Shown here one piece after another: positions 1 through 11,465 of a DNA stretch of 64,000 bases; the stretch's first letter is position 1; each line of letters opens with the position of its first letter. The notes beneath the pieces were generated by a model, which had not been told where the DNA came from, searched no databases, and worked only from the letters and a program-made list of their open reading frames with translations. The stretch lies in the NCBI GenBank assembly GCA_029953675.1, contig JAMWBK010000010.1:744001-808000 (forward strand), in the 5' to 3' direction. The position numbers were made by a program, and so were the translations under genes. This DNA comes from Rhodosorus marinus. Lineage: Eukaryota > Rhodophyta > Stylonematophyceae > Stylonematales > Stylonemataceae.

Positions 1-529
1 ATTGGTAAGTAAAAGGAGCACCCACCCTGAGGCAAATCTGAGGATTAAGCTTCTAGGCCAAGGCGTGAATTGCGACTTGTTTTGGTGGGCCAGGCTGTCG
101 TGACTATTTTCTCTGGAATTTAATTCTTTGGGGTTACTTTGGTTGGTCGGGGGTGAAGCATTGCTTCGAGCCTTCGCACAGATAGAAGTTGTTGAAAGTC
201 GTGCTGGCATGTATCGCCTGCACTTGCTCTACTCTGTCGCAGACTATTCTCAGCACTCTTTTCAGTTTTCCTTCCAGAACTTGATGGGACCGCCGATCGT
301 GCCTTTCTGGAAGATTGAACTTATCACTCAAACGTATTGATTCGTGGGCGCCCGGTTTCTCAGTAGCTCAGGGGCGGGGCGGGGGACTATAGAGGGAAGT
401 GCGCATTGGGTCATTCAATTCGATAATAATGGAAAACTTCGGAGGCCCTTCTTGCGTTTTAGTGAGCTTACGACGCACTCTAGGAATGATGCAAATGGGC
501 CTAGTGGCAGTCGGGGGCGTATCAACTTC
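1..529. other. Left edge, no supported gene
   Basis: I see no protein-like exon here. A good splice-donor string (GTAAGT at 5-10, plus strand) could end an exon of a gene lying left of the window. Short open frames exist on both strands (for example 128-340), but none resembles a known family. The right part is downstream of the stop codon of the minus-strand gene that ends at 530. Confidence 0.4.
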
Positions 530-1683
530 TTACTTGTTGAAAACGTTGATGCGAGTGCCGAAGGTGATCGTGGTGTTGTCCACCAGGTCAGCCGTGCTGG
601 AGTCGAACGGAAAATCGGCTGACAGCGAAAATGGTAGGTTCTCGGCGTTGCTCTTGTACTGGATGGCTCCTCTCTTGTCGCTTGGGTGTGCATGCAGGCC
701 TACTTTGGCCCCGTTGTTCAACACTTTCTCAACCTAGGCCGCAGGCATCCACACAACTATTGTAAGGACTACTGCTAGAGTGGCGTTGGCAGCATCCAGC
801 ACGTTACTCACCGAAGCACGGAATCCGTCCAGCGCCTTGGCAGATGCTCTTGCTTCTCCCTGCAGAATGTAGCTGCCAGTCGTGTACCTGACCTTGCCCT
901 TCAGGGACTGGCCCTGAACGGAATACTTTCCGGATAGCTTGATCTGCTGCTCAATGGAAAAAAAAAAGCTCCAGGTAAGGAGACCACCACTCAAGACCAA
1001 GCATCGCATGCTGCGACTAGCAGAAAGAACATAAGCTTACGTCGTCCTGGAGTTTCGACTGGACCCAAATATCTTCGTGGTGGTTGTCGAAGACTGCCTT
1101 GCTGAACTCCTTGAAGTTGAGCTCGGTTCCAATCTTCATGTTGCTCTCACCCCACTGAACCCGTGCACACGCGGAGTCACCCGATGGGGAGTAGACCAGC
1201 TCATTCATGAATTTCTGATCGGCGATATCGACCTGTGGTGATAGATAAACAATCACGCCTCAGCGATTGCCGACTCAGCCAACTGCCATCCCTGATCCAA
1301 TCTCACCTGCTTAAGCTTGAGGCCAATTGCGGAGATTGCTCTGCCGATAGGATCTACCTCCGCAAAAACCTTCTGGTTGTCATTCACGTTGTAGAATCCC
1401 TTGACGTTGAGGGTCTGGCACTTGCTCAACTCCTTCAAGTTCTTCGACGTGTGGGTAACCAGCATCGAGACGTATCCATCCTCGAAGTTATCAGCGTATG
1501 TTGCTTTGGCGACCTTGACCTGCGTATCACACAAGACATACAAGGACCAAACCAGCAGCTCATCAGGTCAGCAAGATTCCTTTACCACACTAGACAACAG
1601 ACCAAGCAAACGCCACAAACTTTCAGTCCGAAACCTACAGGCTCAGCCTTGGCGACCTCCTCGTTGCGCAGCTTCCAGAACAT
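530..1683 (-). CDS. Hypothetical beta-strand-rich protein, possible organelle outer-membrane barrel
   Basis: Five exons (1683-1639, 1519-1307, 1232-1041, 946-812, 733-530) join in phase 0 at every boundary with GTAGGT, GTGAGA, GTAAGC and GTGAGT donors, giving 262 residues. The start ATG has an in-frame stop upstream in the unspliced sequence. The protein begins MFWKLRNEEVAKAEP and ends ITFGTRINVFNK. It is made of short alternating polar/hydrophobic stretches separated by turns, has no signal peptide or long hydrophobic helix, and has a length typical of VDAC-type or plastid outer-envelope porins. I recognise no diagnostic motif, so a porin role is inference only. Upstream (1690-2110) is A-rich and could hold the 5' UTR. 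The gene model is more certain than the function. Confidence 0.5.
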
Positions 1684-3605
1684 CTTTCCCTTATCTCCAA
1701 CGAAAACAAACTACAGAATCACCCGCGGGGCAGCGAAACAAAAAAACTAAGAGCAGCCCAATCCCGTTCTTCTCAAAAACTCTCCTGCCCTTCCTCTGAA
1801 TGACGCCAAGACCCCGATGTGCTCGCCTGCCTCTCACTCTTGCACCACCACATCCGAACCTGAACTGCCCCAACCTAAGAAGCCCATCGCCACATATACT
1901 GAAAAAAAATCACACACCCCCCAAAAAAGGTGACGATCCCCAATCCTCACCGAGCGATACCTACAAACATACCAAGCAGACACCCACAATCACACACCCC
2001 CTTTCGTCCAAAAAAAAAAGGAAGAAAAAGATCCAAGTATTAGAAGAAAAAAACCAGGCCCCTTATCCTATCTTCAAAAGTTACCATCCAAAAAAGTCCT
2101 AATATAAATTATTCAATAAAATAAAAATGGCCGTTGACCTGATTAGGAAAATATCTCTACCCCCCCTTCCCCCTCCCCTCATCTTAGTGGAAATCCTAAG
2201 CTTCAGATTGAAGTTCACCGTTGCAAAAAAATAAAAATATCGATAAAAAAAGCCTTAAATCCCCTCCCACCATGGAGGAGAGATAAGCCGGGGGTGGGGG
2301 GGGGTTTGTCTATATTGCGCAACCTGGCTTATGGTAGTTAAGTTGTGGTCGAGAGGAGGCGAAAGGTTGGTACTATTGAATTCCTGGAATTTAAAGAGGC
2401 ACTGAACTATGGGGAATTTTTAGAAACTCGGAGCGACTAAATCAGTTTGATTAAAGTGATTGTATGAGATAGTGAGTAACGGGGGGAATGAGCTCGCAGA
2501 TTTTGAAAAAAATGAATTATTTTTATTTATAGATGATCTGATAGTAATCCTACGGTTTTGGAAACCCCCGGGGTACTTGAGGAAGTGGCGTGGAATCTTA
2601 TTTTATGGTGGATATGTGGAATTTGTAGGGTTTTTTAGTCCGTTTGAGGATTTAGGAGTAGAGTTTTTTAAATTTTTTTGCTTCCTGGTCTGCTGATTGT
2701 CGTGCCCTCTGTGTGGGGAAAAAATTGCTCCGAGTTGGATTTTGTTTTGGGGGGGCCGGGAAGGGGGAGAGAGAGAGTTGGGTGAGGTTAAGCAGTGCTA
2801 GAGAAAGGGGGGGAAAGATTTCACTGACATCGTTCCAATCAATCCGTCAGCACTTCGTTTTCCTGATCTTTAGTGTTTCCGAAAAGAAACTTTTCTGTTC
2901 TGAAGAGGATTTGGGTGATGGAGGCGGAAAGGGGCGGGAGGGGTGGGGACGCGGGGGGGGGGGAGGGGTTGGGGGGAGAATGGGGATGCTGATATGGTCG
3001 TGGGAGCTTTTATGACTTTGAATTGAAAAAAGGGTTTCCCACTGGAGATATCCATGCAGATGCGTTTCGGGATGAGGGGGCTTTTTTGGGCGGTTTTTAC
3101 CCGGAAGCCGTATAGGTTGCTTCCAGCGTTGCGATGCAATCAGAGATCATCTCGATTGTGTTCTGCATTGTACACACCCCTTTGCACGCCTCTCTCCTTG
3201 CGCAAACCTCTTCCGAACGTGTTCTGGTGCATACTGATTGCACTGGCGAGATCAACACTGCGGTGAGCTAGCTCGTTGGAGGTTTGCCTGGTTTGGTACC
3301 TGTGCCGGTCGCAGCACCTCTCGTTCCCTTTTGTGCCTGTCTCTGGCACCTGCAGATCATGCAAAACGGGTTATTTCCTTTTTCTTGGACCAGCCTCAGC
3401 GCAACCCGCGAAACGATGGAGGGACGTTGAAGACCTGCCTGCGCCGGCCTAACTCTGTTGAGAACCTGAAATGGTCTGACGGCAATTGAGATGCAGAATT
3501 TCCTCTTTGGTTCTTTGGTGTTTTAACCCGTTTGCAAAGACGGAGACAGATGCTTACAGATCACGCTGTAGTGGTTTTTCGCGCGCATACGCAGACGAGT
3601 TCCCT
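1684..3605. other. Intergenic low-complexity DNA
   Basis: This stretch holds A-rich DNA (about 1900-2100), a G run near 2290-2304 and a purine-rich, G-heavy tract around 2745-2985. Open frames here (for example 2460-2696 and 2713-3015) consist of low-complexity sequence and match nothing I know. From about 3050 to 3500 base composition becomes more balanced, but no exon can be supported. Confidence 0.4.
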
Positions 3606-4426
3606 CTAGACTCTTGTCTTCAAAAGGTTCTCAAGCGACCTATAACTGGCCCTTAGCATTGTCTCCGAGGGCCTGTGACGCAACCTGTCCACTGTCCACC
3701 GGAATAGATTTGTCATTTCAACTTCAAGTCGGTTCGGGAGGCCGCTGACAATGAAAGCCTCGCCACATTTCTCGAAAGCTGGATGGATTTCATGGTCATC
3801 AGGTCTGCTTTTAGGTCTGTGATCCTCCATCACTGCCGCTGGCAATCAAAAACCATTGCAAAATTGTTCGGGGGGTGGAAGAAGCATCCTCTTGACGCCA
3901 CCAGGGTAGTCGCCAAGTTGGTAGTTGATACTGATTCATCCTGGCGCTCTCCTCTCGTCGTCCGCAACCTTTGCAGATCGATAAGACCTCCAAACCACAT
4001 CTCCAGAGGTAATTTGGACTTTGCCAGCTTACGCTATTGCCCTATAGTTCACTGTTAAAACTCCCGGCCAGGTTTATGTCTGTGGAGGCCGTCTTTGTTC
4101 AGCAATCGAAAAGTCTGAGAATCGCCAGTCCGTTTTATAGCTTTGTACAACAGATCGTACTATCTTTGCGCGATAAAACTGCTTGGTGTGTCATAGCGTG
4201 GACGAGACAAGCAACACGAGAGCACACGGGGTTATGCAGACGTGATGGGTGCAAGCCGTTCACCTAAGTTTTCGCGGAATATTTTCACTTGAATGTTGTG
4301 ACGGTTTTGTCGGGGTTCCATTAGCAGCACCAGCCGGCATTGGGACGAGCCGATCAAAAGCCGATCTGGATGCTGGGAGACAGCGGTGAAAACTACTATC
4401 TGGAAAGTCGAGTTTTCTCTCCTCAA
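3606..4426 (-). CDS. Unresolved exons of an unidentified protein
   Basis: The minus strand carries protein-like stretches that could be spliced together. The last candidate exon (about 3812-3606, after an acceptor in ATCCAG) reads FEKCGEAFIVSGLPNRLEVE and ends ENLLKTRV-stop. An upstream candidate near 4010-3870 reads GGLIDLQRLRTTRGERQDES. Another at about 4390-4270 is Pro/Ser-rich. Phases between them were not all resolved and no family is recognised. The plus strand has competing open frames. This may be a real multi-exon gene or partly decayed sequence; the outer limits are approximate. Confidence 0.22.
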
Positions 4427-4472
4427 CTCTGGTTCAGCCTCTTGCCTGCGGCATTAGAATCTTCACTGGCAG

Positions 4473-4835
4473 CACATCGCCCTGCATTTCTTGGACAAAC
4501 CGTAAGTCATACTTTCAACAGCTCTCATGGGGAACGAGGTCAAAATAATCCTCCAATCCCTGTACGCTTCCGCGTGCGCTTTGCACCTTCGGCTTGTCGA
4601 GGAAGGCCTTTGTCCTTCTTTTTTCAGGTATTGTACGGAACATATTGAAATCCCCATACTCGAAATTTTACACCCCTCCCCATCGGAACAGAAGCGTTTT
4701 TACGAAGTGCTATCTGGAGAGGCAACAATCTGTAAGAATCTTGGTGGTCAACCCGGCGTAGAAAATTTGGAGTAAAAGCTCACCGTCAGATTAGCTGGTG
4801 CAGACGAGCAAAACTCATCGGGCCGCTTTGACTGA
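4473..4835 (+). CDS. Unresolved small-exon gene fragment
   Basis: Three short exons can be joined: 4473-4501, 4628-4731 and 4804-4835. The middle intron ends in a strong pyrimidine tract and CAG. The joined reading gives HIALHFLDKPYCTEHIEIPI, then EILHPSPSEQKRFYEVLSGE, and a stop after SSGRFD. The middle exon looks like genuine coding sequence (mixed helix composition, no low complexity). The 5' part of the gene is not found: upstream in this frame there is a stop just before the first acceptor. No family is recognised. Confidence 0.22.
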
Positions 4836-5822
4836 TTCTCTCAGAGGCTTTTAGCTGATTCCGTCCGTTTTGACGCCTGTTCTTCAACCCCCCAAATTTT
4901 GCTGAAGTGTCCTCCAACATTAAGAGGCTCTCGGCTAGTGCAACATGCGGCTGGGTGGACACCACTCAAAGGGTCGGATCTGGCTGCTTGCCTCTCAAAA
5001 AACCATAGCATCGACAAGCAGAGCTCAAGTACGATCCTGGAATTCAATCAAACTCGAGCAGAAGCTCGACAAGGTTTCACAGCTTAACGCCGCGAAGTCC
5101 GTTCCAGAATCCTCCACCAATCCATATAAAATAAACACAAATAAGATAAATATTATTAACCAGTTGCACAAGGAGCTTTTGTTTGAGAATATATTTTATC
5201 GAATAAATTAACCATGCGGCAGTTTTATTTGCATAATAGTTTTATTACTCAACTATTGACGAATAATAATTGGATATGTAAAATCCACCACAGAATGAAT
5301 AGATAATAAAAATAGATCCAAATACTTCTAAAACTAACAATATATATGAAGTATTTTTGACGATATGGTCAAATAAATTCATCCTGTATTTATTTTATTC
5401 CAAAAATAGATTAATTGGTGAGGCTTATCGATTGTTAATTGGTTGCTAAATGAATAGAAATAATCAAGCTCTTAAGTCTAGCCAACAAAAAGCTTCTAAG
5501 TTTGTATATTCTAGAACAATATTGAAAGCATTGGTCCAAGTTCTTACTTTTATATAATTAATGAATACATTTAATCATCACTATATGTTATGATTGGATT
5601 GATCATGACTAAATCTACTTGGGTAAACTTCACTGGTTGTTTGGGCAACTAGAAAATGACGATTCGATATCCGAACCGTCAGTCTTGTAGAGGTGTCCGA
5701 AGAGCGTCTCTGCGTGTGGTGAACTGGGTTTGAGGGCGTGTGGATGGAGGAGGGATAGAGTATGCGTTGGTTGGGTGGAAGAGATTCTTGAACCACTTGG
5801 ATTATAAAACACAGTAGAAGCC
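4836..5822. other. Intergenic AT-rich island
   Basis: Between about 5100 and 5600 the DNA is strongly AT-rich with many TAATA/AATAA strings and no plausible exon. From 5600 to 5822 the composition returns to that of the genes; this part probably contains the promoter and 5' UTR of the CRAL-TRIO gene that starts at 5823. A 119-residue minus-strand frame here (5630-5989) overlaps that gene's first exons and is considered a shadow. Confidence 0.45.
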
Positions 5823-7072
5823 ATGACTGATGACACTGAAGAGTATAGGGAGCTGGTTGCAAAGGCCAGGTAAGCGTTCTGAACTCGGAGGGATTGATAT
5901 TTGCGTGGAGGGCTGAGCTGGGTCTGATATTTTTTATGGGGTGGGGGTTCTGAAGTATGTGAGTCTGTATATGCTTTTAGGGAAACCAACCTCGCGGATG
6001 TGGAGGTGCTGGGACACCTAGATGTCAGCCGTAAGCAAGCTTCCGGAATTTTTTTCTTCGGACTTCGCGGGTTTACCCATGAGAAAAGAAAGACTTTCTT
6101 GTTCTGACTTGGTGAGAGGTTCCTGTTTTTTGTGCGCCCTAAACAGATAGGGATGCTCTTGGAAGGCCTCTTGTCGTGGTGTATGGAAAGCGGCTTACCG
6201 TTCGAGAGGTACGAACGGCTTTTTCCTTAGAACGAGTACCATTGCCCAGCCGTATGCGTATTCTCAAGATGGTCCTCTTTGGGTTCAACTGCTCTTCTAG
6301 GTGAACATGCAAAACGTTTTTCTGCACTATATTCGTGAAATGGACGGAATTGCAAGTGAAGCCTACACTCTGGTCTACTTCAATTCAAAAGTCACGCGCG
6401 CAAATTTACCGAGCACGGGATGGCTCATACACATGTACCGGAAGCTCCCGTACAGGTACTCAAGTTCAACGTCCCTTTGTTTTCCCCTCTTGGCGTGAAG
6501 TGGATTGCAAGCTTAGCTCACTCCGACCCATGACGTAGAACCCAGCGACGCTGCTGCTTTCGACGTTTTGCTTAGTGATCGGCCGCTGCTTGTCCTTCTC
6601 GTAACATGCAAACAGGTACAGGAAAAACGTGGCGCATTTTTCGATAGTACATCCGTCTTTCTCGACACGGTTCCTTGTCTATACCATGTATCCTTTCCTG
6701 AGCTCGAAAGCATGGAAGAAGCTTCACTTTGCAGACCATCCAGACGTAGGTTTCGATTTCAGGAACAGAAGACTGAACATATCACGTCAAGCAATAGATG
6801 CAAGGATTGCGTTGCTGTCCTACTGCTAGCCTGGAGATTCTTGAGTGCCTGCATTCCAGAAGCTTTTCTAACAGCTTCATGAACAGTTTTGCGTCCCGAA
6901 TTGTGCTTTGCTCATCCAGTGTCATCGTTTGTCACTTCAGGAGCTCTTCCTGGACGGTCTTGTGGAGAGAGGGGTAGTAGAGATCCCCACGGAGGCAGAA
7001 GAAGAACAAAAAGATACTGAGGAGTACTTGAAGGCTACCGAGAAGGCCTTTGAACAGGGATTGATGAGATGA
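5823..7072 (+). CDS. CRAL-TRIO/BCH-domain protein (GDAP2/BNIP2/p50RhoGAP-like lipid-binding fold)
   Basis: Six exons (5823-5869, 5981-6030, 6147-6208, 6301-6455, 6616-6745, 6941-7072) join in consistent phase to about 190 residues. The fold is the divergent Sec14-like CRAL-TRIO_2 (BCH) domain. It shows the opening DALGRPLVVVYGKRL block, then EAYTLVYFNSK, the typical LPYRYRKNVAHFSIVHPSF block (family pattern YRKNLK..YIVHPTF) and the closing SSKAWKKLHF..HPDEL. Relatives bind lipids or small GTPase partners at membranes, usually as part of larger proteins; here the domain stands almost alone with a short acidic tail. No exon exceeds 52 codons, so the gene is easily missed by ORF calling. The start ATG gives an acidic N-terminus MTDDTEEYREL. 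It is convergent with the MRT4 gene. Confidence 0.72.
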
Positions 7073-7289
7073 CAAAAGACAGAGCAATACACAGAGCTCT
7101 GCACGCTTGGCTGTGCGCGATTCCCTAGTTAGAAGTGGCATTTTTTGAATTGGCTTCGGTACAAAAACAGGCGGGAAGATGGCCTCAGGCCTTGGTAGAG
7201 TATGGAAACAGCTTTTAGGGATTCGATAGGTACTTTACATGTTACATCAACCTCAGTATCTCGTATTTGCAATGTGTTTAGAAAGTGGG

Positions 7290-8148
7290 CTATCTCAGTA
7301 GCTCGAATCCCTCGTCCTTCTTCCAACAGCATATCGGAGTAAGCTTAAAGACTGCCATCTGAATCCCTCTGTGCTCGAGCAGCTTCGCTTTCTCCGGAGT
7401 TAGCGTTTCCCCTTCTGTGCAAACCGTGTAGTCAGCCAGCAGGACAACATCACCCTTGACTATTGAGACGGGCAATCCCAGCTCCCGCAAATGGGCCTCC
7501 TGAGAAACTTTAAACTCCTCAAGCTTTCCCTTTAGCGCATGGAACAGAGACAGACAACGTCAGTTCTCCGCTGAACGAGATATTCTCCATGAGCTGGAAG
7601 CAGGACAGTCTTCAGAGTCAAGTTCATACCTTCTCAATAACGACCTTCTCACTTGAAACAAAGCCAGAACGGGCGAAAGTCGTGTCCTCACAGCTCTGCA
7701 GGTCGCTTTTAACCGTCTATGAACAAGGAGCACAATTGTAAGGTCGCGTTAGGTCGCGTTAGTTGAATCTGCTTTCCCTGTTCATTCTTGCAACGGTCCG
7801 CAATTGAAGTACCTCGAAATCTCTATCCGTGAACAACAAGCAAGTCTGACCACTCAGATGCTTCCCGATTTCACTGATACCATCAGCATACTCAGAGCTA
7901 GTATCCACCCCGAGCGCAACCTTACAGATCTGATTTCTACCGAAATAAAACTTGGAATTCTTGAAGACGCTCCGAGCATTGTTCAGCAGCTCGTTTCTGG
8001 AATTCTCTATCTCGAGGACGTAAGCATTGCCATATCGATCAACAGCCCCTCGAATCTCATCAACAATCTTGCTCTTGACGTCACGAGTTAGAACTTTCTT
8101 CCCGGCCTTCGCCAGAGTAACCCTTCGGTCACGCTTCGACCTGGGCAT
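7290..8148 (-). CDS. MRT4: Ribosome assembly factor MRT4 (mRNA turnover protein 4 homolog)
   Basis: Three exons (8148-7813, 7716-7630, 7529-7290) encode about 220 residues. The start MPRSKRDRRVTLAKAGKK is the characteristic MRT4 N-terminus. It is followed by the L10/P0-like domain with the YFGRNQICKVALG block, LLFTDRDF, the FARSGF stretch, and the C-terminal ELGLPVSIVKGDVVLLADY and GETLTPEKAKLLEHRGIQMA. In other eukaryotes MRT4 occupies the P0 site on the nucleolar pre-60S particle and is later exchanged for P0; this is family knowledge. Intron 1 contains a tandem 10-mer (GGTCGCGTTA twice, 7742-7761). Length agrees with the family. Confidence 0.9.
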
Positions 8149-8771
8149 CGATCCTTAGCTTTTTACCACCTCACACCCTCCCCCCGTTCCAACCCAAAGC
8201 TATTCAAGAAACGCAGAGTCCCTCAAGAGCCAAACCCCGGTCACCAACCTTCAAGAACAACAGTTCCTCGTTTCTGAGACGTCGTCAAGAAGGATTTCAA
8301 AGCAGCAGAAGCTATTACAACATGTTGCTTCCGATACTCCCTGAAAATTCCCACCCCGACGACGAACACCGGCGATAATCCTAAGCCGAAAAAGAACTGG
8401 GTGGGCGTCCTTCACGAGAGTATCCGGGGGCCCTCGATTACTCGTTCCTGACGAGCTCCTATCCTACTGACTGATAGTTCACCTTCAAATTAACTAAGGT
8501 CTTGACACAGTTGATATGACCTTGAGTAAATAACCCAATCCTTTCTGAGCTTGTTTGCGAGGAAGGAGAGTGAGGACACCGTCGACGTCCATGTCGAGAC
8601 GGTGTACATAGCCTTGTTAAGTAGTCCACGGCGGACAGACGAAAGCATTTTTCCTTAGTGGAAATGAGGAGCTGTACGGTAGAAGGCGTAGAGGAGTCTG
8701 ATTGGCTTGATATGGAAAGCAATTTACAGTTTGGTGTTGGAGAAAACATCTATCCAGAAAGCTCCTCCGTT
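8149..8771. other. Intergenic: upstream of MRT4 and downstream of ELP5
   Basis: Both flanking genes are on the minus strand, so the left part (from 8149) should contain the MRT4 promoter and 5' UTR and the right part the 3' end of ELP5. A 96-residue minus frame (8459-8749) has no recognisable protein character. I see no RNA gene or repeat. Confidence 0.4.
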
Positions 8772-9840
8772 TCATACGTCCAAGTCAGAGTCAGAGCTGT
8801 GCTCCAAGTCATATCCTGGTTGAAGTTCTTGCGGGTGAAGCTCGAGGGCAGTGTTCGCGAGGTTTTCATCCTCGTGCTGGTAACCGAGGGGCACCTGTGT
8901 TTTAGAGCCGCCTATCAGATCGTAGGACACATGCAGTAGATGGGGTTTGGCAGTCTTGTTGATCAAACAAACCTGCGATCTTTCCCCTCGTTCCTTGTCT
9001 GTCAGGTTTATGTTGAAGGGGACGTTCAGGTCTGCGAGGGCGTCCTTTTCTTGAACTTGAGGTCGCACATCCTCCGCTTCAGCTATGGGTTCTGAGCGTA
9101 TGGAGTCATCGACTAGTTTAACGAGGAACTGGGTTGTTGAAATCCGACCTGATGGCTTCTTTCTGACAATTTCCAAAACAACCTCATCCCTAGAGCGAAA
9201 GCAATGAACACAATCGTGTTAGTTCCAGACCGCTTTGGGGAAAGCGCTTTCGGATTAAGCAAAGCACACACCCGCTCATGACCACAACAGAGTAGTCGGA
9301 AACCGGTTTAGGGGACCTGAGCCTAGCGCAAATGAGCGCTGTCGCGACTGATTCAATTCCCGCTTTAACAGTTCTCTCGTGAGTGCTAGACCGCCACAAC
9401 GCGACAATCCCTTTGAAGCCAGGGAGTAGCCTGCCTTCCATCAGAATTTCCCCGAATGCCCTGACGTTCCAGCGCCGAAGAAAAGAGGAGAGGGAGTCTA
9501 CAACGACCAAGCATGGCTGAGGTTCCTGAAGAAACGCACGGAGATCCGCGAGACTCTTGGATGAAGTACAACAAAACACATCCACTCGGTTTTCGCTGTT
9601 AAGGAGAGCCCCAAGAACTCCCGGCTCTGTCTCAAAAGCAACGACTTTCGTTATACCTGTCCATCCAGTCGCATTTGTAGCAGTTGCTAAAAGTTTGTAG
9701 CACAGGTCTGCACCTAAGAAAGTCAGATGCTTCCGGTCGTCCTTGCCGGAGTTCCCTTGCAAATTCTCCGCGCTCACGTCGACTGCAATGAACGGAGCTA
9801 GTCCTATCTTCGAGAAGCAAGACTCAATCTCATCGTTCAT
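8772..9840 (-). CDS. ELP5: Elongator complex protein 5
   Basis: Three exons (9840-9272, 9189-8973, 8894-8772) give 302 residues. The N-terminal part has the RecA-like fold of the ELP4/5/6 subcomplex without a Walker A loop but with a Walker B-like strand (CLVVVDSLSSFLRRW). The second exon begins DEVVLEIVRKKPSGR. The C-terminus has the family signature VPFNINLTDKERGERSQVPL (family pattern FNL.LSE.E+.AR..V.LPY), formed only when the 78-nt intron 8895-8972 is removed, and it ends in the usual acidic tail (SSDSDLDV). Elongator modifies wobble uridines of tRNAs; ELP5 belongs to the ELP456 hexamer. Identification rests mainly on the C-terminal signature and fold pattern; ELP6 is the main alternative and less likely. 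Confidence 0.78.
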
Positions 9841-10309
9841 CGTTCACTACTGGAATCAAACATCTGTAGATCCTTGATCCTCGTACAGGTCCTTCCCGCA
9901 CATTAACGGCAGCGCCGACAACATTCTGCGAATGCCCGTTTCAGAAGTGAGTACCGAGTCGTGTTGTCCTCGAGGCCTCTATAGGGGAATGCTAAGGATT
10001 TGTCCTGGAAATTGTCCTTCGGCTTTTGCTTTTTTCTTGATCCCATGGCGGGTTCCTTAGTAGTAGTAGGGGGCAGCTCGCCATCAGATGGTTGGTTCTT
10101 TCCTTTTTTGGGGTTCGCTTAAGATTAAAAAGTTTTCTTGTGAAGCTGTGCTTCGTGGTCTGCTTAGTACCCGATGTGCTTGATAGGCTCGACTGGGTCA
10201 AGAGCCTGGGTTTCAGTTTGGGCCTCTAGCCACAGTTCCGGACCGAATACTACTCGTGTCCGTGAGACTGCTTTGTGTTCAAGTCAGGCTCTTGAAAAAA
10301 CCGAGCTCT
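9841..10309. other. Intergenic between ELP5 and the phosducin-like gene
   Basis: About 470 bp between two minus-strand genes. It should hold the 5' region of ELP5 and the 3' UTR of the phosducin-like gene. The short minus frame at 9992-10201 is rich in Ser, Lys and Arg and has no family resemblance. No repeats are seen. Confidence 0.4.
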
Positions 10310-11227
10310 CTAAACGCGTTTGAACGAAAACGATTTTTCTGGCGCCTCCTCCATATCGGTTTCCACAGCTCCTAGCTTTCCAAGCTCCCATTCAACGTCT
10401 GTTCGTGATTCCAGATTACCGAGTCTTAGTTGATTTTTTGGAGCATGCTGGGATTGGCCATTGGGAGTGGAGTCGTGCTCACCGTCTGCATCTGTCTTCA
10501 ACCCCTTAAAAGCACCTAGTCCGATAAAATTCTTCTTCACGATCCCATTGTAGTACACGAGCACCGTTGGTATTTTCTCATCTGGGTAGTTTGCAATCGC
10601 ATCGGTTGCCTTGCATTTCACAAACTTCGTATGCTTGAATTTCTGTGATAAGTGTAGCAAAATGTCTTCCATCAGTGTAGACTGCTCAGTACCTTCCTGA
10701 AACTGTTAGCATAGAAGTTAGCAAGGGGGACAAATTCGTATAAGGCCACGTGTCGGTCTAGCTATTCGTTAGAGTTGACATCATTACCAGAAGAACTACA
10801 ATGTGAAAGTCTGGACCCGCCTCGGAAACTTCAGGCTTCCAGTCCGCTGCCGAAATGTAGTGTATACCGGGAGAAAATCTCTTCCGAGACTGTGAAGCTT
10901 GCATCTGAAAGGTGATCATGTGCTTCTTCAGGTTTCAAAAGTGGATCGTAGTTTACTATTTTAAACGCGTACCTCCATCATGCGTGTTTCACGGTGCTTC
11001 ATGAGAATCCTTTCCTCTTCAGAATCGGCATCTTCCAAGTCCTCGTCCAGCTCTTCCACAGTCTTTGAGGCGTTTGGGTCATACCTAGCCACGGATTCCT
11101 CAACCACTGTTTTCAGCTGCTCTTCGGCGATTTCCTCTTGAGTTTTTTCCGGAATAATCCCCTTCTCTTTCAGAATTTCTTCCCATTCCGTCGTTTCTTT
11201 GGCACCTCCAGTACCCAATGCAGCCAT
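10310..11227 (-). CDS. Phosducin-like protein (PDCL3/PLP2-type chaperonin cofactor)
   Basis: Three exons (11227-10973, 10904-10788, 10702-10310) join in phase 0 to 254 residues. The N-terminal helical part reads TTEWEEILKEKGIIPEK and is followed by acidic ELDEDLEDADSEEER and LMKHRETRMMEV, all typical of PLP2/PLP3. The thioredoxin-like domain has FHIVVLLFQEG, FVKCKATDAIANYPDEKIPT and VLVYYNGIVKKNFIGLGAF. For exon 3, two acceptor sites two codons apart are in frame; the upstream one (keeping FQ) fits the family spacing. Relatives act with the CCT chaperonin in folding tubulin and actin. The tail is longer than usual, with a Ser/Glu-rich insert before the final KSFSFKRV. Confidence 0.82.
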
Positions 11228-11465
11228 TGCTACGTCACTTCGACCCTATATTCAAAGTTCTCACTGGCAACCCTCTCCGAATGTACTGTTCGAGCTCAGT
11301 TAATGCGACCTGACCCTGTCATAATAAACTGTATTCTCATCGAACACCCCAGCCATGGAGAGCACCAGTCGACGACCGCATGACTCAGTTTCGTGTCAGG
11401 ATTTGAGCCTAAATTTTCGATGCACCCACGGCTTCTAGGACCAGATCACTGCATCTTTTTGGCGA

